In this document: piece by piece, positions 14,093-20,003 of the stretch
Layout: each line of letters opens with the position of its first letter
How positions within the stretch are numbered: the first letter of the stretch is position 1
Source: Candidatus Aminicenantes bacterium RBG_13_64_14
GTDB taxonomy: Bacteria; Acidobacteriota; Aminicenantia; Aminicenantales; Saccharicenantaceae
NCBI GenBank assembly: GCA_001773855.1
Contig: MEXZ01000106.1
Coordinates: 6,755 to 26,757 of the forward strand
Reading direction: 5' to 3'
Length of the DNA stretch: 20,003 nucleotides
Program-made: the position numbers and the translations under genes
Notes under the pieces: model-generated
Databases searched by the model: none
What the model was told of the DNA's origin: nothing
Seen by the model: only the letters and a program-made list of their open reading frames with translations

Positions 14093-14099
14093 CTAAACT
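14071..14099 (+). promoter_or_regulatory. Predicted sigma-70-type promoter of the PHP nuclease gene
   Basis: TTGCAA (14071-14076) and TAAACT (14094-14099) are 17 bp apart, each matching consensus at four of six positions. The -10 box ends 11 bp before the ATG, so the leader would be about 5 nt, and GGTCCTTCAAC has no Shine-Dalgarno sequence. Confidence 0.42.
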
Positions 14100-14110
14100 G
14101 GTCCTTCAAC

Positions 14111-15406
14111 ATGAAGTTCGTCGCCGACCTTCACATACATTCGAAATTCTCCCGGGCCACGTCGCGGGACATGGTCCTCGATTCCCTCGCACCATGGGCC
14201 AAGGTCAAGGGAATTTCGCTCCTGGCGACCGGGGATTTCACCCATCCCGAATGGCTCTTCCTGATGAAGGAAAAGCTCGAGCCGATGGGAAACGGTTTTC
14301 TCCGGCTCAAGAACGGGACGACGTCTCTCGAAGCGCCGCCGTTCATGGGCCTCCCCGCCCTGTCGCGGGAAGTCGCGTTCATCCTCTCCTCCGAACTGAG
14401 CTTCATCTACTCGAAAGGGGGCAAGGTCCGGAAGGTCCACGTCATGCTGCTGGCCCCGGATTTCGAATCCGTCGAGAGGGTCAACAGCCGCCTCCAGGCG
14501 GTGGGCAACCTCGTCTCCGACGGGCGGCCCATCCTGGGCATGGACGTCCGTCTCTTCTGCCGGATGGTCGCCGATACCGCCCCCCGATGCGTCGTCATCC
14601 CCTCCCACATCTGGACGCCCTGGTTCTCGCTGTTCGGGGCCAACTCGGGGTTCGACGCGATCGAGGAGTGCTTCGAGGAGATGACGCCGTCGATCTTCGC
14701 CCTGGAAACGGGCCTGTCCTCCGACCCGCCGATGAACAGAAGGATCTCCGCCCTCGACCGCTACGCCCTCGTCTCCAACTCCGACGCCCACTCGCCCTCG
14801 AAGATCGGCCGCGAGGCCAATGTCTTCGACACGGACTTCAGCTACTCTGGGCTCGTCAACGCACTGCGGACGAACGACCCGTCGAAGTTCCTCTACACCG
14901 TGGAGTTCTTTCCCGAGGAAGGCAAGTACCACTACGACGGGCACCGCAAGTGTGGCGTCGTCTCTTCGCCGCGGGAGAGCCTGAAGACCAGTGACCTCTG
15001 CCCGAAGTGCGGGAAACGCCTGACCATCGGCGTCCTCCATCGCGTCGAGGAGCTGGCCGACCGGGAGCCGGGAGAGGGGCGGCCGAACGGGGTTCCCTTC
15101 AAGAACCTCATCCCGCTCAACGAGATCATCGCCGAAGCCGTGGGCAAGACGCCGGAGAGTCAGGGCGTCTGGGACCTCTACTTCCGCTTTATCCGGGAGT
15201 TCGGGGACGAGCACGCCATCCTGACCGAGATCCCCGTGGCCGACCTCGCCCGCTTCTCCCCGGACAGGGTCGCAACCGCCGTCGACCGGATGCGCAAGGG
15301 CCAGGTCCGGATCCTCCCCGGGTACGACGGCGAGTACGGCGCGATCCGCATCTTCGGCGAGGAGGCCTCGGCGGACTCCTCCACCTCCCAACTCTCGCTC
15401 TTTTGA
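14111..15406 (+). CDS. Endonuclease Q-like PHP-domain nuclease with C-terminal clamp-binding-like motif
   Basis: A 431-residue protein of the PHP-type endonuclease Q family (archaeal and some bacterial enzymes that nick DNA 5' of deaminated bases such as uracil and hypoxanthine). PHP metal motifs are intact: DLHIH (Asp6, His8, His10), TGDFTHPEW (Asp42, His45), SSELS (Glu95), KVHVMLLAP (His110), PSHIWTPW (His166) and SNSDAHSP (Asp225, His227). A zinc-finger-like segment follows, with His278, Cys281 and CPKC (297-300). The last five residues are QLSLF, an exact bacterial sliding-clamp-binding consensus. Length is typical for EndoQ (about 420-430). The start is the first ATG, matching the family N-terminus MKFVADLHIHS. 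The gene is monocistronic, next to a repeat-rich region. It would act in cytoplasmic DNA repair. Family call strong; substrate inferred from the family. Confidence 0.9.
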   Translation: MKFVADLHIHSKFSRATSRDMVLDSLAPWAKVKGISLLATGDFTHPEWLFLMKEKLEPMGNGFLRLKNGTTSLEAPPFMGLPALSREVAFILSSELSFIYSKGGKVRKVHVMLLAPDFESVERVNSRLQAVGNLVSDGRPILGMDVRLFCRMVADTAPRCVVIPSHIWTPWFSLFGANSGFDAIEECFEEMTPSIFALETGLSSDPPMNRRISALDRYALVSNSDAHSPSKIGREANVFDTDFSYSGLVNALRTNDPSKFLYTVEFFPEEGKYHYDGHRKCGVVSSPRESLKTSDLCPKCGKRLTIGVLHRVEELADREPGEGRPNGVPFKNLIPLNEIIAEAVGKTPESQGVWDLYFRFIREFGDEHAILTEIPVADLARFSPDRVATAVDRMRKGQVRILPGYDGEYGAIRIFGEEASADSSTSQLSLF

Positions 15407-15407
15407 T

Positions 15408-15547
15408 CCTTTTTTTCCTCCCCCGGGCTTGTCGAATCTCCCCACATGGTTCCCTACCGCCCGGCAAGCGAGGCAAGGGGCGGTGACGCACGGCGTGGGG
15501 GCCCCCAAGGCCGAGGGAATTGTCTGAACGAGCATGAGCGGTGATTT
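15408..15547 (+). repeat. Diverged half-copy of the 246-bp foldback element
   Basis: A T-rich tract and CCTCC followed by GGGCTTGTCGAAT (15425-15437) matches the left end of the element at 15894-15920 with one change in the 13-bp terminus. CCCAAGGCCGAGGG (15504-15517) is identical to 15997-16010, and GCGGTGATTT (15538-15547) parallels GCGGGGATTT at 16033-16042. No right terminus is found, so this is a left half or a 5'-truncated relative. Confidence 0.65.
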
Positions 15548-15791
15548 GGTCGGTCAGCGCGCCAATGGGGAGTGGCCGAAAGGAACCCACGTCGCGCAGG
15601 AGTGTTCCCAGAGGAGGCCGCCTTGTTTGGAGGGAGAAGGCGTCCCGCCTTCCCCCTAGCCAACGGTCGCTTCGCTCCCTGCCTCCCCTCCTCGAACGCT
15701 ACGGCGTTCTGCGGCCAAAGGGACATATCCCTTTGGAATCCCTTCCGGCCCAAACGGCCTCAGGGCGGATTGAGGGCTGAGCGGGCACGGA
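15548..15791. other. Gene-free stretch with three compact hairpins
   Basis: No convincing gene: open frames here lack ribosome sites, signal or domain features, and have skewed composition. Three tandem foldbacks are visible. At 15631-15657 an 11-bp stem has one mismatch (AGGGAGAAGGC with GCCTTCCCCCT). At 15694-15709 GAACGC-TACG-GCGTTC forms a stem. At 15715-15736 CCAAAGGGA-CATA-TCCCTTTGG forms a stem. They may be decayed repeats or part of a structured RNA; nothing identifies a known RNA family. Confidence 0.5.
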
Positions 15792-15840
15792 TGGTAAAGA
15801 GGGACTGTTCCCCTCCTTAGGGGACAGTCCCTCTTTACCA
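15792..15840. repeat. Long REP-like inverted repeat
   Basis: The right arm (15820-15840) pairs over 21 bp with the left arm (15792-15813). The outer 17 bp are perfect, followed by one bulged T at 15809, then CCCC with GGGG. The loop is TCCTTA. The core GGGACTGT/ACAGTCCC is the style of short extragenic palindromes mobilised by REP-associated tyrosine transposases; no such transposase is in the window. No T tract follows either arm, so it is not a terminator. Confidence 0.8.
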
Positions 15841-15853
15841 CTCGCTGTTTTAG

Positions 15854-15899
15854 GGAGGGGGACACGTACCGGAAGTACATCTCCCCCTCCTGCTTTTTT
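15854..15899 (+). repeat. Hairpin with trailing T tract (REP-like; possible terminator)
   Basis: GGAGGGGGA (15854-15862) pairs with TCCCCCTCC (15882-15890); inside it GTAC (15866-15869) pairs with GTAC (15875-15878). TGC and six T residues follow (15894-15899), so on the + strand it could stop read-through from the PHP nuclease gene. The GGGGGACAC core also links it to the other REP-like hairpins. Confidence 0.5.
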
Positions 15900-15907
15900 C
15901 CTCCTCT

Positions 15908-16153
15908 GGGCTTGTCAAATAGCGATGTAGCCCGGGCAGTGATGGGGGCCATGCATAGACCCCGCAACGAGAGCGCCGTCCGGTCGTTAAGCGGCACCCA
16001 AGGCCGAGGGGTATCATTGACGGAAGCATAAAGCGGGGATTTAGCTTTCTCGGGACGGATACGCGGACTCCTCCCATCGAATCCGGCCCGGGAAAGCGTT
16101 AAGAATCACCGCGCGGACGGAGATGATACCCCGAGGCCGCATTTGACAAGCCC
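15908..16153. mobile_element. 246-bp MITE-like foldback element with 13-bp terminal inverted repeats
   Basis: GGGCTTGTCAAAT (15908-15920) and ATTTGACAAGCCC (16141-16153) are perfect 13-bp inverted termini. Just inside them GGGGTATCAT (16008-16017) is inverted at 16123-16132, embedded in GGCCGAGGGG / CCCCGAGGCC. GCGGGGATT..GCTTT..CGGG (from 16033) is imperfectly inverted as CCCGGGAAAGC..AATCACCGC (16095-16112). The left arm has about 76 extra bases between terminus and inner repeat. It has no coding capacity and no clear target duplication. A non-autonomous transposable element is the simplest reading; a structured RNA is the alternative. A half-copy lies at 15408-15547. Confidence 0.6.
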
Positions 16154-16171
16154 CCCCCCGCCACCTATATT
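16143..16171 (+). promoter_or_regulatory. Strong sigma-70 promoter of the DUF151 gene, with C9 tract in the spacer
   Basis: TTGACA (16143-16148, six of six) and TATATT (16166-16171, five of six) are separated by exactly 17 bp. The -35 box lies inside the right terminal repeat of the foldback element, and the spacer contains nine consecutive C (16151-16159). Transcription would start near 16178, about 14 nt before the ATG at 16192; no Shine-Dalgarno sequence is present. Confidence 0.8.
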
Positions 16172-16191
16172 AGAGTCGGTACGAACCGGCC

Positions 16192-16677
16192 ATGGAAATC
16201 GAAATGAAGGTCAAGGGTCTTGTGGTGGACCCCATCTCCAAGATGCCCATCGTCGTCCTCGAGAACCCCAAAAACGAGCAGATCCTGCCCATCTGGATCG
16301 GCGTTTTCGAGGCCAACGCCATCGCCCTGACCATCGAGAACGTCCCGACGCCGCGGCCGATGACCCACGACCTTCTCAAGAGCTTCCTCGAGAAGCTCGA
16401 CATCGCCATCGAAAAGATCGTCGTCAACGACGTCCGGAACAACACTTTCTTCGCCATGATCCACTGCCGCCGGGCCGAACAGGTGATCATCATCGATTCC
16501 CGCCCCTCCGACGCCATCGCCCTGGCCCTGCGCATGAGCTCTCCCATCTTCGTCGAGGACGAGGTTGTCCGCAAGGCCAACGGGCTGAAGTTCGACGAGA
16601 AGGTCGAATCCTCCGAGAAGCTCCGGAAATGGCTCGAGAGCCTGCGGCCCGATGACTTCGGCAAGTACAAGATGTAG
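16192..16677 (+). CDS. Bifunctional nuclease family protein (BFN / DUF151)
   Basis: A 161-residue cytoplasmic protein of the BFN/DUF151 family, members of which have been described with DNase and RNase activity in plants and are common as small stand-alone proteins in bacteria. Hallmarks are the N-terminal MKVKGLVVDPISKMPIVVLEN, ILPIWIGVFEANAIALTIENV, and the conserved SRPSDAIALALRMSSPIFV near residues 101-120. Length is typical. The start at 16192 (MEIEMKVKG) follows the usual family N-terminus; an internal ATG at 16204 is possible. No ribosome site is visible, in keeping with the predicted 14-nt leader. Its stop codon directly abuts the stop codon of the convergent lptFG gene with no intervening base, and no terminator separates them. 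The family is certain; the physiological role is not. Confidence 0.93.
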   Translation: MEIEMKVKGLVVDPISKMPIVVLENPKNEQILPIWIGVFEANAIALTIENVPTPRPMTHDLLKSFLEKLDIAIEKIVVNDVRNNTFFAMIHCRRAEQVIIIDSRPSDAIALALRMSSPIFVEDEVVRKANGLKFDEKVESSEKLRKWLESLRPDDFGKYKM

Positions 16678-18996
16678 TTAGGTCCGGAGCCTGAAGAGAA
16701 GAGACACCCCCGCCAGCCCGAAAAGGAGGTTGGCCCCCCAAGCCCCGAGGAAGGGCGTCAGGACCTCGGCACCGCCAAGACTCCGGAAGACCGCGAACGT
16801 CCCCCAGTAGGCCATGGCCAGGCCCACGCTCAGGCCGACGCCGACGAGGGCGCCCTTTTTCCCCATCGAGAAGCCGAAGGGCACGGCCAGCAGGGCCATG
16901 ACCAGGCTGACAAGGGGAAGGGCCGTCTTTTGTCCGATCTCGGCCCGGAGCCGGCCGGCCCGGAAGCCCATGCCTCGGACTTCGGCGGTGTATTTCCGGA
17001 GCTCGCGGAGGGTCATCTGCAGGGGCTCTTTCCAGGCCTTGAGAAAAGCGCCCTTCTCCTCGTCGACAGCGAGCCGGCCGCTTTCCGCTCGGACGAAGGA
17101 CGGGCCCGCCGACGCCGCAAAATCCCGGACCCAGCCTTCCCGGTAAAAAAGGGCGTCCTTTTCGAAAGTCGCTTTCTCCGCGAAAAACCGCCGGGCGAGG
17201 GCCCAGCGGCCAATATCGATGTCGAAAACCGACATCCGGCTGAAGGTCGAGGAGCCGGGCTCGAAATAATCGTAATGGTAGATCCTGTCCCCGGCCCGGC
17301 CCAGGACCCAGTGGCGGTTGAGATAGCTGTAGCTGCGGGGCGGCAGGTCCGTGATCCGGTTCCAGGCGTCCTCGGCACGGGCGTGCGCAGCCGGGACGAC
17401 GCGTTCCTGGACGAGGAAAGCCAGGCCGCTCACCGCGGCGGACAGTACGAGGACCGGGAGGATCGCCCGGTAGGCGCTGATCCCGCAGGCCTTCATGGCC
17501 GTCGCTTCGTTGAACTTGGCCAGCAGGCCGAAGGTGAGGAGCGTCGCCGCCAGGACGGCGACGGGAAGGAGGTAGGCCAGGAATTCCGGGAGCTTGAACC
17601 AGACATAGCGAACGAGGAGGCCGACCGGCTTGCCGTGCCGGAGGGTATCGTTCAGGCGTTCGAAGAATGTCGCCAGGAGTGTCGCGGCGGCCAGGGCGGA
17701 AAAAACGAGGGCCAGGATGGCCAGGAACTTCCGCGCAACATACCTGTCCAGGACGCCGGGGAAGGGGATCGACGAAAGACGGGACACGGACCGGGGCCTG
17801 CGAGAGACGGCCTTCGGGGCCTGCTGCCCCCTCTTTTCGCGGGACCTCGAGAAGCCGGCGAGCTGGATCGGCGCGGACGATCCCCGGTCCGCCTTCAGGA
17901 AAAGGAACACCCCCGCGGCGGCCAGGACGATATCCGGGGCCCACATGCCCAAGAACGCGGAAACGCGTCCATCCATGGCCATCTTCTCGCCCGCCGTAAG
18001 CAGGACGTAGTAAAGGAGGATGATGACCAGGCCCAGCGAGAAGCCCCCCGTCCGGCCGGCCCGCCCGGTCATGACGCCCAACGGCAGGCCGAGGAAGGCG
18101 AAAACGATGCAGGCGAACGGCACCGAGAACTTCTTGTGGATCTCGATCCAATGGGCCCGGACCTCTCGTCGTCCCGTGGCGTCGGAAGGGTCGGCCGCCA
18201 GGGACTTGACGTCCCGGACGAGCTCGCCGATATCCTTTTCCCGGACCCTCTTCTCGCTCGAGACCGAGGCGAAAAGGCCTTCGACATCGACTTCTTCTTC
18301 CAGGCGTTCGAACGTCGTCAGGCTGTCCTTTTCCGGCTCGGCCAGTGACCCGGAATAAACGAAACCGTCGGAGAGCTCCAGGACAGCCCGCCGCTTTTCC
18401 GGGAAGAGGTGGATCGACCCTGTCCGGGCCATGACCAGACGGGGATGGGCAGGGTCCTTGTTCATGGATGCGAAGACGTCGCGCCAGACTTTGTCCCTGC
18501 CGACGTCCCTGACGAAGAAGACCATGTTGGGGATGGACTCGTTGAACTCCAGCGGGTTGACCTTGAGCCGGACGCGGGAGAGGACGGTGTCGGTCATGGC
18601 CTGGACCCAGGCGTGGTTGGCCCTCGGTGCGACGAGGAGGGCGAGGGGCAAGGTCAGGAAGAATCCGCAGAGCCCGAAAAAGAGAATGGGCTGGAGGAGC
18701 CGGCGAGGGCCGATCCCGAGCGACTGGAAGGCGACGACCTCGGAGTCGGCCGAAAGCCGGGCCAGCCCGCCCAGGATCCCCATCAAGACGGCCATCGGCA
18801 GGGCGAAGGCCAGGATGGACGGGATGAGCAGGGCCAGGATGCGGACCGCCTCGGCCGCCGGCACGCCCTTGTCGATGAAGAGCTCGGCCAGGAGGAGGAT
18901 CTGGTTCATCAGCAGGACGAACGTCACGAGGAGAAGGCCGACGAGGAAGGGCGGGACGACTTCGCGGAGGATGTAACGATCCAGGATCTTCGGCAT
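16678..18996 (-). CDS. lptF-lptG: Fused LptF-LptG lipopolysaccharide export permease
   Basis: A 772-residue inner-membrane protein made of two consecutive YjgP/YjgQ permease units. Residues 1 to about 368 are the first half (ILDRYILREVVPPFLVGLLLV start) and about 414-772 the second (VLDRYVARKFLAILALVFS start). They are joined by a basic, Ser/Pro-rich linker at about 369-413. Each half has the N-terminal helices, a beta-jellyroll periplasmic domain (about 140-280 and 540-665) and C-terminal helices with the matched motifs KFSVPFACIVFAFLGLPLG and KTALPLVSLVMALLAVPFG. LptF and LptG are normally separate proteins of about 360 residues that pair with LptB2 to extract LPS. This gene therefore supplies both permeases in one chain. 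No stop or frameshift lies between the halves. No lptB or lptC is in the window. Confidence 0.94.
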   Translation of the reverse strand: MPKILDRYILREVVPPFLVGLLLVTFVLLMNQILLLAELFIDKGVPAAEAVRILALLIPSILAFALPMAVLMGILGGLARLSADSEVVAFQSLGIGPRRLLQPILFFGLCGFFLTLPLALLVAPRANHAWVQAMTDTVLSRVRLKVNPLEFNESIPNMVFFVRDVGRDKVWRDVFASMNKDPAHPRLVMARTGSIHLFPEKRRAVLELSDGFVYSGSLAEPEKDSLTTFERLEEEVDVEGLFASVSSEKRVREKDIGELVRDVKSLAADPSDATGRREVRAHWIEIHKKFSVPFACIVFAFLGLPLGVMTGRAGRTGGFSLGLVIILLYYVLLTAGEKMAMDGRVSAFLGMWAPDIVLAAAGVFLFLKADRGSSAPIQLAGFSRSREKRGQQAPKAVSRRPRSVSRLSSIPFPGVLDRYVARKFLAILALVFSALAAATLLATFFERLNDTLRHGKPVGLLVRYVWFKLPEFLAYLLPVAVLAATLLTFGLLAKFNEATAMKACGISAYRAILPVLVLSAAVSGLAFLVQERVVPAAHARAEDAWNRITDLPPRSYSYLNRHWVLGRAGDRIYHYDYFEPGSSTFSRMSVFDIDIGRWALARRFFAEKATFEKDALFYREGWVRDFAASAGPSFVRAESGRLAVDEEKGAFLKAWKEPLQMTLRELRKYTAEVRGMGFRAGRLRAEIGQKTALPLVSLVMALLAVPFGFSMGKKGALVGVGLSVGLAMAYWGTFAVFRSLGGAEVLTPFLGAWGANLLFGLAGVSLLFRLRT

Positions 18997-19009
18997 GAAC
19001 TCAGCTCAG

Positions 19010-19037
19010 AATATAGCACAGGAGAAGAAGGGGTCAA
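19010..19037 (-). promoter_or_regulatory. Predicted sigma-70 promoter of lptF-lptG
   Basis: On the - strand TTGACC (19037-19032) and TATATT (19015-19010) are 16 bp apart, each matching consensus at five of six positions, with TGC before the -10 box (extended -10). The -10 box ends 13 bp before the ATG at 18996, and no Shine-Dalgarno sequence is visible. The -35 box lies immediately past the groEL terminator. Confidence 0.65.
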
Positions 19038-19039
19038 AT

Positions 19040-19074
19040 AAAAAAAGCCCCGGGCGGCGGACCGCCCGGGGCTT
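19040..19074 (-). terminator. Rho-independent terminator of groEL
   Basis: A 13-bp perfect GC-rich stem (19045-19057 with 19062-19074) has a four-base loop and, on the - strand, is followed by seven T residues (19046-19040, partly in the stem). It starts 22 bp after the groEL stop codon. Confidence 0.95.
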
Positions 19075-19096
19075 CCGGTTCATTCGCTTGACGCGA

Positions 19097-20003
19097 TCAG
19101 TACATGTCGCCGGGGGGACTCGGGTAGCCGGACTTCTTGTCTTCTTCGGGGAATTCGGCGACGAGGCCTTCGGTGGTAAGCATCAGGCCGGCGATGGAGG
19201 CCGCGTTCTGGAGGGCGATCCGGACGACCTTGGTCGGGTCGAGAATGCCGCCCTTGATCATGTCCTCGTACTTCTCGTTGAGGGCGTTGAAGCCCATGTC
19301 CTGCTTCATCTCCTTGACCTTTTCGACGACCACGGAGCCTTCGAACCCGGCGTTGGCCGCGATCTGGCGCAGGGGCTCTTCTATGGCCCTCTTGACGATG
19401 TTGACGCCGATCTGAAGGTCGCCTGCGAGCTGGAGTTTCTCGAGCGTTTTCTGGGCGCGGAGCAGGGCGACGCCGCCGCCGGGCACGATGCCTTCCTCGA
19501 CGGCCGCCTTGGTGGCGTGCATGGCGTCTTCGACACGGGCCTTCTTGTCCTTGAGCTCGGTCTCGGTGGCCGCGCCGACCTTGATCAGGGCGACGCCGCC
19601 GACCATCTTGGCCAGCCGCTCCTGGAGCTTCTCCCGGTCGTAGTCGGAGGTCGTATCCTCGATCTGGACCCGGATCTGCTTGATGCGGGCCTGGACGTCG
19701 CTCTGCTTGCCATTGCCCTCGACGATCGTCGTGTTGTCCTTGTCGATGACGACCTTCTTCGCCTCGCCTAGCCAATCCGAGCCGACCTTTTCAAGCTTAA
19801 CGCCGATCTCCTCGGTGATGACCTGACCGCCGGTCAGCGTGGCGATGTCCTCGAGCATGGCTTTGCGGCGGTCGCCGAAGCCGGGGGCCTTGACGGCGCA
19901 GCACATGAAGGTGCCTTTGAGCTTGTTGACGACGAGGGTCGCCAGCGCTTCGCCCTCGACCTCTTCGGCCACGACGAGCAGGGGCCGGCCCTGGCGCGCC
20001 ACG
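19097..20003 (-). CDS. groEL: Chaperonin GroEL, C-terminal 301 residues (5' end outside the window)
   Basis: ATP-dependent Hsp60 chaperonin that refolds proteins in the cytoplasm with GroES. The frame enters from the right edge (first full codon at 20002), so about 245 N-terminal residues are missing. The visible part covers the rest of the apical domain ([26 protein letters not shown], then [23 protein letters not shown]), the intermediate segment with the chaperonin signature [18 protein letters not shown], and the equatorial domain ([29 protein letters not shown]). The catalytic Asp of [13 protein letters not shown] is present. The C-terminal tail is short and reads [11 protein letters not shown], without the usual Gly-Gly-Met repeats. 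A strong terminator follows. groES is not visible; it may lie upstream beyond the window. Confidence 0.97.
   Translation of the reverse strand, partial: VARQGRPLLVVAEEVEGEALATLVVNKLKGTFMCCAVKAPGFGDRRKAMLEDIATLTGGQVITEEIGVKLEKVGSDWLGEAKKVVIDKDNTTIVEGNGKQSDVQARIKQIRVQIEDTTSDYDREKLQERLAKMVGGVALIKVGAATETELKDKKARVEDAMHATKAAVEEGIVPGGGVALLRAQKTLEKLQLAGDLQIGVNIVKRAIEEPLRQIAANAGFEGSVVVEKVKEMKQDMGFNALNEKYEDMIKGGILDPTKVVRIALQNAASIAGLMLTTEGLVAEFPEEDKKSGYPSPPGDMY

Noticed and set aside
15408..15419. T-rich tract right after the PHP nuclease stop codon as a terminator
   Set aside because: No stem precedes the T run; the tract is shared with the left flank of the foldback element and is better explained as part of that repeat.
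15454..15753. Open frames of about 80-100 codons in the repeat-rich region
   Set aside because: Skewed Arg/Pro/Ser-rich composition, no ribosome site, overlap with hairpins on both strands, and no recognisable domain.
15961..15971. CCCGCAACGAG resembling a universal 16S rRNA segment
   Set aside because: The match is limited to 11 bases; the flanks do not resemble rRNA and the sequence lies inside the foldback repeat.

Overview
The window is high-GC DNA from a diderm (Gram-negative-type) bacterium. It carries lipopolysaccharide-transport permeases, a TonB-dependent receptor with an N-terminal carboxypeptidase-regulatory domain, GWxTD-domain proteins, TPR proteins with signal peptides, and a sulfatase-TPR fusion. 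This mix is typical of the Acidobacteriota / Candidatus Aminicenantes neighbourhood of the tree. The lineage is inferred from gene content; no rRNA or other phylogenetic marker settles it.

Layout. (1) 2-2257, + strand: a tightly packed cell-wall/housekeeping operon with the 3' part of ddl, then ruvX and mltG, with overlapping genes. (2) 2388-3551, + strand: a sigma-54-type promoter, one exported protein of unknown function, and a terminator. (3) 3553-8492, - strand: a four-gene operon of exported proteins, in transcription order GWxTD+TPR, CarboxypepD_reg+TPR, CarboxypepD_reg+TPR, GWxTD lipoprotein. (4) 8679-11575, + strand: a second, nearly identical sigma-54 promoter, a large Oar-like TonB-dependent receptor and a strong terminator. 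The receptor is divergent from the four-gene operon. (5) 11577-13965: a REP-like hairpin, then a membrane-anchored sulfatase-fold/TPR protein. (6) 13967-14092: a decayed 3' gene remnant on the - strand. (7) 14111-15406: an endonuclease Q-like PHP nuclease ending in a beta-clamp-binding-like pentapeptide. (8) 15407-16191: a repeat-dense, gene-free stretch of about 785 bp with a half-copy repeat, compact hairpins, and a 246-bp foldback element with 13-bp terminal inverted repeats. The right terminus of that element supplies the -35 box of the next promoter. (9) 16192-16677: a bifunctional-nuclease (DUF151) gene, abutting tail-to-tail a fused LptF-LptG permease (16678-18996, -). (10) 19040-20003, - strand: the groEL terminator and the C-terminal 55% of GroEL.

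How the genes may work together. The most coherent candidate for an undescribed system is region 2388-11575. An unknown exported protein and a TonB receptor share matching sigma-54 promoters (AAGTTGGCAT-N3-AATTGCT). They flank a four-gene operon of exported GWxTD/TPR/CarboxypepD_reg proteins that has its own sigma-70-like promoter. This suggests an envelope assembly or uptake module whose receptor is switched on by an enhancer-binding protein not present here; that function is inference.

Two promoter styles recur. Sigma-54 genes have a strong AGGAGG ribosome site. Several sigma-70-type genes (GWxTD operon, sulfatase, PHP nuclease, lptFG) have the -10 box only 11-13 bp before the ATG and little or no Shine-Dalgarno sequence, implying very short leaders. 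Two homopolymer tracts (G11 inside the GWxTD-TPR gene, C9 in the DUF151 promoter spacer) are possible contingency loci.
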